Origin: Microbacterium flavescens | GTDB lineage: Bacteria; Actinomycetota; Actinomycetes; Actinomycetales; Microbacteriaceae | Assembly (NCBI RefSeq): GCF_018588945.1 | Contig: NZ_JAFIWA010000003.1 | Coordinates: 124,001-188,000 of the forward strand | Direction of reading: 5' to 3' | Length of the DNA: 64,000 nt | In this document: positions 24,892 to 32,690 of the stretch, piece by piece | Numbering within the stretch: position 1 is the first letter of the stretch | How the letters are laid out: every line of letters begins with the position of its first letter | Translations under genes and position numbers: made by a program | Notes under the pieces: generated by a model | Told to the model about the DNA's origin: nothing | What the model saw: only the letters and a program-made list of their open reading frames with translations | Databases searched by the model: none

Positions 24892-25632
24892 ATGGCACGC
24901 GTTGCAGGAAAGGTCGCGCTGATCAGCGGAGGAGCTCGCGGGATGGGTGCATCGCACGCGCGCCTGTTCGTCGACGAGGGGGCGAAGGTCGTCATCGGCG
25001 ACCTTCTCGATGCGGAGGGTGAGGCCCTGGCCGCCGAGCTGGGCGATGCCGCACGCTACGTGCATCTCGACGTCACGCGCTACGACGACTGGCAGAACGC
25101 CGTGGACCTCGCGGTCAGCGAGTTCGGTCGTCTCGACGTTCTCGTCAACAACGCCGGCATCGCCAACTTCGGATCGATCGAGGAGTACACGCTCGATCAG
25201 TGGGACCAGATCATCGCCATCAACCTGACGGGCGTCTTCTACGGCATCAAGGCCGCGATCGAGCCGCTCAAGAAGAGCGGCAAGGGCTCCATCGTCAACA
25301 TCTCATCGACGGCGGGCATCCAGGGCTACGAGGCACTGCCCGGCTACAACGCGGCGAAGTTCGGCGTGCGCGGACTGTCGAAGAACGCTGCCCTCGACCT
25401 CGGTCGCTACAACATCCGGGTCAACTCGGTGCACCCCGGCGTGATCCGCACGCCGATGACCGACGACCTCGAGACCCCGCAGAACCACGTCGCCCTCCAC
25501 CGGGTCGGCGAGCCCATCGAGCTGTCGCAGCTCGTGCTGTTCCTCGCGAGCGACGAGTCGAGCTTCTCGACCGGCGCGGAGTTCATCGCGGACGGCGGCG
25601 AGACGGCCGGCCTGGCACACTACGAGTCGTGA
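24892..25632 (+). CDS. SDR-family oxidoreductase (3-alpha/20-beta-hydroxysteroid dehydrogenase-like)
   Basis: 246 aa classical SDR. Cofactor motif GGARGMG (residues 13-19), NNAG (86-89), and catalytic S139, Y152 and K156 (YNAAK). The C-terminal SSFSTGAEFIADGGETAG is typical. Overall close to bacterial 3-alpha(20-beta)-hydroxysteroid dehydrogenases and glucose 1-dehydrogenase-type SDRs; real substrate unknown. It has a GGAGGAGG ribosome binding site. A palindromic operator covers its promoter; a TetR gene follows after a hairpin. Confidence 0.9.
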   Translation: MARVAGKVALISGGARGMGASHARLFVDEGAKVVIGDLLDAEGEALAAELGDAARYVHLDVTRYDDWQNAVDLAVSEFGRLDVLVNNAGIANFGSIEEYTLDQWDQIIAINLTGVFYGIKAAIEPLKKSGKGSIVNISSTAGIQGYEALPGYNAAKFGVRGLSKNAALDLGRYNIRVNSVHPGVIRTPMTDDLETPQNHVALHRVGEPIELSQLVLFLASDESSFSTGAEFIADGGETAGLAHYES

Positions 25633-25640
25633 TCATGGGA

Positions 25641-25666
25641 GCGGATGCCTCGGCCGAGGCATCCGC
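25641..25666 (+). terminator. 26-bp perfect palindrome between the SDR and TetR genes
   Basis: Arms GCGGATGCCTCGG / CCGAGGCATCCGC with no spacer. It begins 8 bp after the SDR stop, so it acts as a terminator or attenuator. Because it would otherwise lie in coding sequence, it also argues that the TetR protein starts at 25686 and not at the upstream ATG (25635). Confidence 0.65.
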
Positions 25667-25685
25667 TCTGCTCGATCGGAGACGC

Positions 25686-26270
25686 ATGACCGACGATCCC
25701 CGACAGGTGCGGACGCGGGAGGCGCTCGGCAGTGCGCTCATGCGACTGCTCGAGACGGTGCCGCTCGACGCACTGAGCGTCGCGCGGCTCTGCCGTGAGG
25801 CGGGTGTGCATCGCACGACCTTCTACGGGCACGCGGACAGCGTGGACGCCTTCGCCGTCGCCTGGTTCACCCGAGATCTCGACCGGCTGAGCGCGGTCGA
25901 GGTCTCGGGCCGGTCGCCCCGCGAGATCGCGGGACAGTATCTCGACGCGCTGCGTGCCCTGCTCGACCACGTGGCGTCGGAGCGCGCCGTCTTCCGGGCG
26001 ATGTTCGCCTCGTCGTCTCGGGGAGCGTTCCGCGCGGCGCTGGAGGAGCGGCTGCGCGCACGCGCAGCGTCGGCGATCGTGGCTCTCGACGCCGCCGGCG
26101 CCGCCGGCGTGCCCCGGGGGTCGCGGGCGCGGGAGGAGGCGGCGGCCTTCATCTCCGGCGCGCTCGTGGGCGTGGTGGAGGTCTGGAGCCGCGACGACGA
26201 CGTCGATGCGCGCGCGGCGAGTGAGCGAGTCCTCGCCCTCATGCCGCCGTGGTGGCCGCTGCACGACTGA
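25686..26270 (+). CDS. TetR/AcrR-family transcriptional regulator
   Basis: 194 aa. N-terminal HTH: TREALGSALMRLLETVPLDALSVARLCREAGVHRTTFYGHADSVDAFAVAW, the TetR pattern with the FYxHF-like recognition helix. The C-terminal helical domain has no recognisable ligand class. Start at ATG 25686 with ribosome binding site GGAGAC; an ATG at 25635 would add 17 residues encoded by a palindrome. It probably controls the upstream SDR gene through the palindrome at 24798-24817. Confidence 0.87.
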   Translation: MTDDPRQVRTREALGSALMRLLETVPLDALSVARLCREAGVHRTTFYGHADSVDAFAVAWFTRDLDRLSAVEVSGRSPREIAGQYLDALRALLDHVASERAVFRAMFASSSRGAFRAALEERLRARAASAIVALDAAGAAGVPRGSRAREEAAAFISGALVGVVEVWSRDDDVDARAASERVLALMPPWWPLHD

Positions 26271-26400
26271 AACGGTTCGGAGCATCACGGTGGCGACGCG
26301 CCCGCGCATCTCCCGCACGAACGGCCGGTCCTGGGGTAGAACTGGGGAGTTCGCGCTCCGGGGGGATCGCACTGTCGTCGATCGAAGGGACCCCTCCGCC

Positions 26401-26568
26401 GTGAAGCTCGTCAAGCGCATCGTCATCGGGCTCGTCATCGCCTTCGCCGTCTTCTACCTCGTCACGAGGCCGCAGGATGCCGCGAACGCCGTCCAGGGGG
26501 CGTTCGGCGCCGTCTGGGGAGCGGGGATCGCCGTCACCGACTTCTTCGTGGCTCTCGCGAACGGATGA
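26401..26568 (+). CDS. Small membrane protein coupled to PH-domain gene
   Basis: 55 aa from GTG: a basic N-terminus (MKLVKR), one helix (IVIGLVIAFAVFYLVT), then GAVWGAGIAVTDFFVALANG, weakly hydrophobic. Its TGA overlaps the ATG of the PH-domain gene (ATGA), so the two are probably made together. Function unknown; it could be an accessory subunit of the PH-domain membrane protein. Confidence 0.72.
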   Translation: MKLVKRIVIGLVIAFAVFYLVTRPQDAANAVQGAFGAVWGAGIAVTDFFVALANG

Positions 26569-27338
26569 GCCTGTTCGATCCTCGGATCGAGAAGCACCTC
26601 ATCTCCGACCAGGGCGAGGTGGTGATCGACGAGGTGCACAAGCACTGGGCCGCCGTCGTGAGCGCCACCCTCGAGCTCTTCGGCGGAATCGTGCTGCTGC
26701 TGCTCGTCTTCTTCGTGCCGCCGAAGGCGTGGTGGGTGCCGGTCCTGGTCGGGGGAGCGGTCGTGCTCCACGCCGCGTGGCGGATCCTGGAGCGGCGCAT
26801 GGACGTGTTCGTCATCACGAACATGCGCGTCTTCCGCGTGCACGGGATCCTGTCGCAGAGCATCGCCACCATGCCGCTCGCGCGCATCCTCGACATCTCG
26901 GTGCACAAGCCGGTCATCGGTCGCATCTTCGGGTACGGCCACTTCGTGTTCGAATCGGCGGCGCAGGAGCAGGGGCTGCGCGAGATCCGCTACGTCGGCG
27001 ACCCCGACGGTCGCGGCAACACGATTCAGCGCGTCATCCAGCAGTCGGGCCTTCGCGGGTTCGCCGGACAGCGATCGTTCGCGCACGACGTCGCGGTGCC
27101 GCAACTTCCGCCCGGACCCCCGCCGCCGCTCCCGCCCGATCCCACGGCGGCTCGTCCTGCACCGCCGAGCCCGGATCCCGACGCTGCCACCGCGGGCGTC
27201 GGCTGGGACTGGCTGGCCGTCGCGCAGCGGCGCGAACAGGAGCGTCTCGCGCAGCTGAGATGCGATCCCGAGCCCGAGACGCCGCCCGTGTTCGACCCCG
27301 ACCGGACCAGCACCGCACCCCTCGATCTGCCGCGCTGA
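26565..27338 (+). CDS. PH-domain (bPH2-type) membrane protein
   Basis: 257 aa. An N-terminal segment, a pair of hydrophobic helices (VVSATLELFGGIVLLLLVFFV and VPVLVGGAVVLHAAW), then a bacterial PH-like domain (MDVFVITNMRVFRVHGILSQSIATMPLARILDISVHKPVIGRIFGYGHFVFESA). The C-terminal about 75 residues are Pro-rich and disordered (PPGPPPPLPPDPTAARPAPPSPD). bPH2 proteins are found in envelope or membrane-stress contexts; function here unknown. Confidence 0.85.
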   Translation: MSLFDPRIEKHLISDQGEVVIDEVHKHWAAVVSATLELFGGIVLLLLVFFVPPKAWWVPVLVGGAVVLHAAWRILERRMDVFVITNMRVFRVHGILSQSIATMPLARILDISVHKPVIGRIFGYGHFVFESAAQEQGLREIRYVGDPDGRGNTIQRVIQQSGLRGFAGQRSFAHDVAVPQLPPGPPPPLPPDPTAARPAPPSPDPDAATAGVGWDWLAVAQRREQERLAQLRCDPEPETPPVFDPDRTSTAPLDLPR

Positions 27339-27588
27339 AACACGAGGAACAGGCCCGGATCCGCCGCCCGGGGAACATCGCGGGCGCCGCCCGCGTTCTG
27401 ATACCCTGGAGTGTCACTCGTGTGGCTATATCGCCACGCCTCGGTGCCGGTTCTCCGGCAGCGATGTGACATCGCACCAACACAATCCGCTTCGCCTCGG
27501 CCCGAGGCATCCGCTCGCCCTCGCGCGATCGGGAGCCGCGACTCGAGCCAGGCCCGACACCCCCAACCCAACAAGGACAACCCACTAC
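27339..27588 (+). promoter_or_regulatory. rpsA promoter and long 5' leader
   Basis: TACCCT (27402-27407) with an upstream TG is the likely -10, giving a leader of about 175 nt before the rpsA ATG. The leader contains a short inverted repeat GCCTCGG-C-CCGAGGC (27494-27508) and a ribosome binding site AAGGAC around 27572. Long leaders on ribosomal protein genes often serve feedback control; this one is not a known RNA class to me. Confidence 0.5.
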
Positions 27589-29037
27589 ATGACTACCGCA
27601 ACGACCGCCCCGGCCACCAAGCAGGTCGCGATCAACGACATCGGATCTGCCGAGGACTTCCTGGCAGCGGTCGAATTGACCCTCAAGTTCTTCAACGACG
27701 GCGACCTCATCGAAGGAACCGTCGTGAAGATCGACCGCGACGAGGTCCTCCTCGACGTCGGCTACAAGACCGAGGGCGTCATCCCCTCGCGCGAGCTCTC
27801 GATCAAGCACGACGTCGACCCCAACGAGGTCGTCAAGGTCGGCGACGCTGTCGAGGCCCTCGTTCTCCAGAAGGAGGACAAGGAAGGCCGCCTCATCCTG
27901 TCCAAGAAGCGCGCACAGTACGAGCGCGCGTGGGGCGACGTCGAGAAGATCAAGGAGAACGACGGTGTCGTCACCGGCTCCGTGATCGAGGTCGTCAAGG
28001 GTGGCCTCATCGTCGACATCGGCCTCCGCGGCTTCCTCCCGGCTTCGCTCATCGAGCTGCGTCGCGTCCGCGACCTCACGCCGTACCTCGGCCAGGAGAT
28101 CGAGGCCAAGATCCTCGAGCTCGACAAGAACCGCAACAACGTCGTGCTCTCGCGCCGCGCGCTGCTCGAGCAGACGCAGTCCGAGTCGCGCACCACGTTC
28201 CTCAACAACCTGCACAAGGGTCAGGTTCGCAAGGGCGTCGTCTCGTCGATCGTCAACTTCGGCGCGTTCGTCGACCTCGGCGGCGTGGACGGCCTCGTGC
28301 ACGTCTCCGAGCTCTCGTGGAAGCACATCGAGCACGCCTCCGAGGTCGTCGAGGTCGGCCAGGAGGTCACCGTCGAGATCCTCGAGGTCGACCTGGACCG
28401 CGAGCGCGTGTCGCTCTCGCTCAAGGCGACGCAGGAGGACCCGTGGCAGGTCTTCGCCCGCACCCACGCCATCGGCCAGGTCGCGCCGGGCAAGGTCACC
28501 AAGCTCGTTCCGTTCGGTGCGTTCGTTCGCGTCGCGGACGGCATCGAGGGCCTCGTGCACATCTCCGAGCTGTCGGGCAAGCACGTCGAGCTCGCCGAGC
28601 AGGTCGTGTCGGTCGGCGAAGAGGTCTTCGTCAAGATCATCGACATCGACCTCGAGCGTCGCCGCATCTCGCTCTCGCTGAAGCAGGCGAACGAGTCGGT
28701 CGACCCCAACGGCACCGAGTTCGACCCCGCCCTCTACGGCATGCTCACCGAGTACGACGAGAACGGCGAGTACAAGTACCCCGAGGGCTTCGACTCCGTC
28801 AACGGCGTCTGGCTCGAGGGCTTCGACGCTCAGCGCGAGAAGTGGGAGCAGGAGTACGCCGCTGCCCAGGGTCGCTGGGAGGCGCACAAGGCAGCCGTCG
28901 CGAAGGCGCTGGAGGCCGAGGCCAACGCGCCGGCCGACACCGGCTCGTCGAGCTTCACCTCCGAGAGCAACGCCGGCGGCACGCTGGCCGACGACGAGGC
29001 CCTCGCCGCTCTGCGCGAGAAGCTGTCCGGCCGCTGA
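27589..29037 (+). CDS. rpsA: 30S ribosomal protein S1
   Basis: 482 aa. Four S1 (OB-fold) repeats are visible, starting near EGTVVKIDRDEVLLDVGYKTEG, GSVIEVVKGGLIVDIGLRGFLPAS, KGVVSSIVNFGAFVDLGGVDGLVHVSEL and GKVTKLVPFGAFVRVADGIEGLVHISEL, and the acidic actinobacterial tail follows. Four repeats, not six, is the usual actinobacterial form. Start at MTTATTAP. It binds mRNA on the 30S subunit. A strong hairpin terminates the transcript. Confidence 0.97.
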   Translation: MTTATTAPATKQVAINDIGSAEDFLAAVELTLKFFNDGDLIEGTVVKIDRDEVLLDVGYKTEGVIPSRELSIKHDVDPNEVVKVGDAVEALVLQKEDKEGRLILSKKRAQYERAWGDVEKIKENDGVVTGSVIEVVKGGLIVDIGLRGFLPASLIELRRVRDLTPYLGQEIEAKILELDKNRNNVVLSRRALLEQTQSESRTTFLNNLHKGQVRKGVVSSIVNFGAFVDLGGVDGLVHVSELSWKHIEHASEVVEVGQEVTVEILEVDLDRERVSLSLKATQEDPWQVFARTHAIGQVAPGKVTKLVPFGAFVRVADGIEGLVHISELSGKHVELAEQVVSVGEEVFVKIIDIDLERRRISLSLKQANESVDPNGTEFDPALYGMLTEYDENGEYKYPEGFDSVNGVWLEGFDAQREKWEQEYAAAQGRWEAHKAAVAKALEAEANAPADTGSSSFTSESNAGGTLADDEALAALREKLSGR

Positions 29038-29084
29038 TCACCTCAGCGGTGATCGACTAGCGCGCAGCGCTCAGCGAGATCCGT

Positions 29085-29120
29085 CGAAAGGGTCGGGACC
29101 TTCGGGTTCCGGCCCTTTCG
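29085..29120 (+). terminator. rpsA terminator with UUCG tetraloop
   Basis: 16-bp stem (two G-U wobble pairs) closed by C(TTCG)G: left arm begins CGAAAGGGTCGG, right arm ends CCGGCCCTTTCG. 47 bp after the rpsA stop. The exceptionally stable cUUCGg loop makes this a convincing terminator or 3' end stabiliser. Confidence 0.88.
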
Positions 29121-29134
29121 CGTTGCCCGGGCGG

Positions 29135-29156
29135 TGTCGGCGACCGCACGTACACT
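29135..29156 (+). promoter_or_regulatory. PafBC-type (RecA-independent damage) promoter of the GIY-YIG-like gene
   Basis: TGTCGGCG - 8 nt - TACACT, then 6 nt to the GTG start. This is the same layout as upstream of uvrA and uvrB and fits the mycobacterial RecA-NDp consensus TTGTCRGTG-N8-TAnnnT. Damage inducibility is inferred. Confidence 0.6.
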
Positions 29157-29162
29157 CTCGAT

Positions 29163-29714
29163 GTGCCCCGCCGGTGTCTCATGATGAGCGGATGCCGCGG
29201 CCCTGTGCCGCCCGACGCTCCCGTCCCGCTGTGCGAGTGGCATCTGGCCGCGGCATCCGAGTGGGAGCACCGCCGGCACGGAGTCACCGACATCCTTCCG
29301 TCGCCGTGCGCGCTCTGCGGCTCGCGACTGGGCGTCAGCTACCCGTCCGGGTGGCTGTGCGCCGTGTGCGAGTGGCGTCATGGCGACCTCGTCGACGACG
29401 AGCTGCCCACGCTGCGCGTCGACGTGGTCTACTACGTCCGCTACGACGACAGGATCAAGATCGGCACGTCAGCCCGTCCACGGCAGCGGCTGACGGCGAT
29501 CTGGCACGACGAGCTGCTGGCGTTCGAGCGCGGCGACCGCACCGTCGAGCGCCGCCGTCACGAGCAGTTCGCCGCCGACCGGTATCCGCGCACCGAGTGG
29601 TTCCGGCGGTCGTCCGCTCTCGAGGCGCACATCGGCGGGCTCGCCGCCGGTGTCGGCGACCCGTGGGCGCTCCACGCGCGGTGGGTCAGCGAGGCGGTCG
29701 CGCGGGTGGGCTGA
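29163..29714 (+). CDS. GIY-YIG/T5orf172-like protein with zinc ribbon
   Basis: 183 aa. Residues about 40-75 hold a CxxC...CxxC zinc ribbon (CALCG...CAVCEW) and the N-terminus two more Cys (MPRRCLMMSGCRG). Residues about 88-150 (VYYVRYDDRIKIGTSARPRQRLTAIWHDELLAFERGDRTVERRRHEQFA) match the T5orf172/MUG113 branch of the GIY-YIG nuclease superfamily, with YVR...KIGTS as the core. Leaderless GTG start; its promoter resembles those of uvrA and uvrB. A DNA-processing role is plausible but unproved. Confidence 0.75.
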   Translation: MPRRCLMMSGCRGPVPPDAPVPLCEWHLAAASEWEHRRHGVTDILPSPCALCGSRLGVSYPSGWLCAVCEWRHGDLVDDELPTLRVDVVYYVRYDDRIKIGTSARPRQRLTAIWHDELLAFERGDRTVERRRHEQFAADRYPRTEWFRRSSALEAHIGGLAAGVGDPWALHARWVSEAVARVG

Positions 29715-29819
29715 TGCGCCGTGTCGTGGGCGTGCCGACCGACGTCTGCGCGGCACCGACTTGCCTTCCGCGTCGCGAGCCCGTTCACGCCGGGGCGCGG
29801 CATCCGTTACCGTCGCGGT

Positions 29820-31511
29820 ATGGATGCGACGGGTCGCGAGGGGCACCGCGCGCCGCAGCATCACTCAGCGGCGGCGGGCCGGGCCCGCACCACCTGGCTG
29901 CGCGCGGACTTCGCCGACCGCACGGCCGACCGTACGGCGACGCTGAACCAGCTCCTGCTGTCGTCCGTGGTGCTGGTGCTCGCCGTGATGATCGCCTTCG
30001 AGCCGCCGGAAGTCGATCTCGCCCTGTTCTTCCTCGGCGTCGTCATCGTCTTCGTGGTGACAGGGGCCACGCTGGTGGTCCCCTGGAACCGGCTGCCGTT
30101 CGGCTGGGTGGCCGTCATCCCTGCGGTCGACATCATCGCCGTCACGCTCATGGTCGTCGCCGCGCCCGACACCGCGCTCGGCCTGCTGTGGATCTTCCCG
30201 ACGATGTGGCTCGCAGCCGGATTCGGCATGCTCGGCCTCTTCGCCGTCATCGTGGCGGTCGCCGCCATCATCGGAGTCCTGACGGCCCTCACCACGCGCG
30301 AGCTCACCTTCACGTCGCTGCTGCTTCCCCTCGTGCTCGTCGCGGTCGCCGCCACGAGCCACCTGACCGCACGGCGGTCCGACGCGCAGCGGACGCTGCT
30401 GGCGAAGCAGTCGCAGCTTCTGCGGCGCGTGCTGGAGCAGTCGCGACGGCAGGAGCAGGTCGTCACCGAGGTGCTCGACACCGTCGACTTCGGGGTTATC
30501 CGCATCGACTCCGACGGCCGCATCACCGTGACGAACGAGGCGAACGCGCGACTGCAGCAGGCGATCTGGGGCGACGACGATGCCGAGGGCGTGCCCGTGT
30601 TCCGCGACGACGGCGAGACGCGGCTGCCGGCGGACGAGCTGCCGGTCGAGCGGGCGCTGCGCGGCGAGGCCTTCGACGGCCAGGTCGTGTGGTTCGGCGA
30701 GGAGCCGGGCCCGCGCCAGGCGCTGAGCGTCAGTGCGCGTCGGCTCATCGACCCGAGCGGGGACGACACCGGCGCGGTGGTCATCTCCCGCGATGTGACC
30801 TCGGAGCTCGAAGCGCTGCGCGCGCGCGACGAGCTCGTCGCCTCGGTCTCGCACGAGCTCCGCACGCCGCTGACCTCGATCCTCGGCTACCTCGATCTCG
30901 CGATCGAGGAGCCCGGCCTGCCCGACCACGTGCGCGCCAACCTCGACATCGCCGAGCGCAACGCCGAGCGTCTGCTGCGCATCGTCGCCGACATCCTCGC
31001 CGCGTCGAGCTCGTCGGCGTCGTCGGTCGAGGCATCCCTCTCCGCTCAGCTGCTGGACGTGCGCGACGTCGTGCGGGCCGCCGGCGAGGCGCTGCTGCCG
31101 CGGGCGGCGAGCCGCGCCATCACGATCGACACGACCGGGCTGGAGGGCGCCCGCGCGTGGGCGGATCCGATGCGGCTGCGGCAGGTCGTGGACAACCTGG
31201 TCTCGAACGCGATCGCGTACAACAAGGACGGCGGGACGGTGTTCCTGGGCACCACCACCGACGGCGCGTCGACGTGGATCCTCGTCCGCGACACCGGCGT
31301 CGGCATCAGCGAGGCCGACCGCGCGCGCCTTTTCCAGCGCTTCTACAAGGCCGGCGCCGAGCGTCGCAGCGGAACCGGCCTCGGGCTCGCCATCACCCGC
31401 GACATCGTGCGCGCCCACGGCGGCGAGCTCGGTCTCCACAGCTCTCCCGGCGTCGGGTCGACCTTCATCGTGAAGCTCCCCGCCACGCCACCGGAAGGGA
31501 CCACGGAATGA
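29820..31511 (+). CDS. PAS-containing sensor histidine kinase
   Basis: 563 aa. After a 45-residue N-terminus come about six membrane helices (residues 45-185) with short loops, a PAS-like domain (VLDTVDFGVIRIDSDGRITVTNEANARL), a HisKA domain with phospho-His in VASVSHELRTPLTSILGYL, and a HATPase with DNLVSNAIAYNKDGG, RDTGVGIS and GTGLGLAI. It probably senses a membrane or small-ligand cue. Leaderless signature TACCGT, 6 nt, ATG. Its stop overlaps the start of the degenerate-GGDEF gene; the likely partner regulator lies convergently at 32691-33434. Confidence 0.92.
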   Translation: MDATGREGHRAPQHHSAAAGRARTTWLRADFADRTADRTATLNQLLLSSVVLVLAVMIAFEPPEVDLALFFLGVVIVFVVTGATLVVPWNRLPFGWVAVIPAVDIIAVTLMVVAAPDTALGLLWIFPTMWLAAGFGMLGLFAVIVAVAAIIGVLTALTTRELTFTSLLLPLVLVAVAATSHLTARRSDAQRTLLAKQSQLLRRVLEQSRRQEQVVTEVLDTVDFGVIRIDSDGRITVTNEANARLQQAIWGDDDAEGVPVFRDDGETRLPADELPVERALRGEAFDGQVVWFGEEPGPRQALSVSARRLIDPSGDDTGAVVISRDVTSELEALRARDELVASVSHELRTPLTSILGYLDLAIEEPGLPDHVRANLDIAERNAERLLRIVADILAASSSSASSVEASLSAQLLDVRDVVRAAGEALLPRAASRAITIDTTGLEGARAWADPMRLRQVVDNLVSNAIAYNKDGGTVFLGTTTDGASTWILVRDTGVGISEADRARLFQRFYKAGAERRSGTGLGLAITRDIVRAHGGELGLHSSPGVGSTFIVKLPATPPEGTTE

Positions 31512-32674
31512 CTCTCCAACTGGCCAGCGTCGTGATCATGACGGCACTCGTCGTCAACGTGAGCGGCATCCTGTTCATCGTCGAGACGCTGCTCCGTCGC
31601 GACGAGGGCGCGGGCCGCATCTGGGCGCTCGGCTTCCTCGCGGCGATGCTGACCACGCTCTCCTACATGGTGTGGGCCCAGGGCGCCGGGGGGTGGTGGG
31701 CGATCGCCGTCGGCAACGCCGCCTTCGTCGCGGGCACGGGCTGCATGTGGCTCGGCTGCCGACGCTTCAACGGCCGGCGCATGGCATTCTCGTCGTGGCT
31801 CGTCGTCCTGGGGGTCGTCGGTGCGGCCGTCACCGTACTCCTCGAGGGGCCCGACGGCGGCGACTGGGCGGGCGCCGTGTGGATGTTCGTCGCACTGCTG
31901 CTCCTCGCGGCGGCCGGCGCGACCGAGTGCGTGCGCGGCGCTCTGCTGGAGTCGCGCACCGCGTGGGTGCTGGCGGCCGTGCTCGGCGTCCAGTCGCTGT
32001 ACTACGTCTCCCGCACGACCGCGTTCCTCACCGCGGGGCCCGACAGCGCGCTGTTCGAGAACGCGTTCGGCACGGTGTCGACGAGCTTCCTCACCATCGT
32101 GCTCACGATCGTCGCTGTGGTCGCGACGTCGGTGCTCCGCGCCACGCGCGCGCCGATGCGCGGGTACCTGCGCCCGGGGGCGCTCGGCTCGACGAAAGGC
32201 GGCATCCTCTCGCGCGACCTGTTCGAGGTCGCGCTGGCCGGCCTCTGCGAGCGCGCGGGTGCCCGTTCCGAGCTGGTCGGGGTGATCGCCGTGCGGGTGG
32301 AGGATCTCGACCAGATCTCGACGGCCTTCGGCAGCGAGGTCGCGCGGGCGGTCACCGAGACGTGGCGCACCGGCGTGCGGCGCCACGCGCCGTCCAACGC
32401 CCTCGTCGGCGAGGACGGCGCGACAGGTCTCGTCGTGGCCGTGCTGGTCGAGACCGACCTCGAGGCGCGCCGGCAGGCGGGCGCGATCTACCGCGGGCTG
32501 TTCGACGACCTGGGCAAGGTCGGCGGGGGAGTGATCCCCGTCGTCGGCGTCGGCGTCGCCCTGAGCGACGTGGCCGGCTACGACTCCACCGTTCTCCACC
32601 GCGTCGCACGTGAGGCCGCGAGCCGCGCGGCCGCGAGTGTGGAGTCGTCGGTCCTCGTCGGGGAGGCCGAGTAG
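31508..32674 (+). CDS. Membrane protein with degenerate GGDEF-like domain
   Basis: 388 aa, translationally coupled to the kinase (ATGA). About six helices (residues 5-215) are followed by a cytoplasmic domain with the GGDEF fold outline: ILSRDLFEVALAGLCERAGARSELVGVIAVRVEDLDQISTAFGSEVARAV in the place of the N-terminal strand-helix pair. The active-site hairpin reads VGEDGATGLVVAV where GGDEF is expected, so diguanylate cyclase activity is unlikely. It may be a receptor or scaffold for the kinase. Assignment of the fold is my inference from pattern. Confidence 0.75.
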   Translation: MTLQLASVVIMTALVVNVSGILFIVETLLRRDEGAGRIWALGFLAAMLTTLSYMVWAQGAGGWWAIAVGNAAFVAGTGCMWLGCRRFNGRRMAFSSWLVVLGVVGAAVTVLLEGPDGGDWAGAVWMFVALLLLAAAGATECVRGALLESRTAWVLAAVLGVQSLYYVSRTTAFLTAGPDSALFENAFGTVSTSFLTIVLTIVAVVATSVLRATRAPMRGYLRPGALGSTKGGILSRDLFEVALAGLCERAGARSELVGVIAVRVEDLDQISTAFGSEVARAVTETWRTGVRRHAPSNALVGEDGATGLVVAVLVETDLEARRQAGAIYRGLFDDLGKVGGGVIPVVGVGVALSDVAGYDSTVLHRVAREAASRAAASVESSVLVGEAE

Positions 32675-32690
32675 CGGCATCCGCTCGTCG

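Noticed and set aside
25635..25685. TetR start at ATG 25635
   Set aside because: It would place a perfect 26-bp palindrome in coding sequence; ATG 25686 has a ribosome binding site and the usual distance to the HTH.
26339..26352. GAACT-GGGG-AGTTC inverted repeat that resembles a LexA box
   Set aside because: The LexA/SOS box in Actinobacteria is GAAC-N4-GTTC; here the GAAC and GTTC halves are 6 bp apart. It overlaps a possible -10 (TAGAAC), so it may still be a site for another regulator.
29123..31507. Upstream extension of the degenerate-GGDEF frame, giving 1183 residues
   Set aside because: The first 795 residues are an off-frame reading of the GIY-YIG-like and kinase genes; only the part after ATG 31508 shows protein-like sequence.
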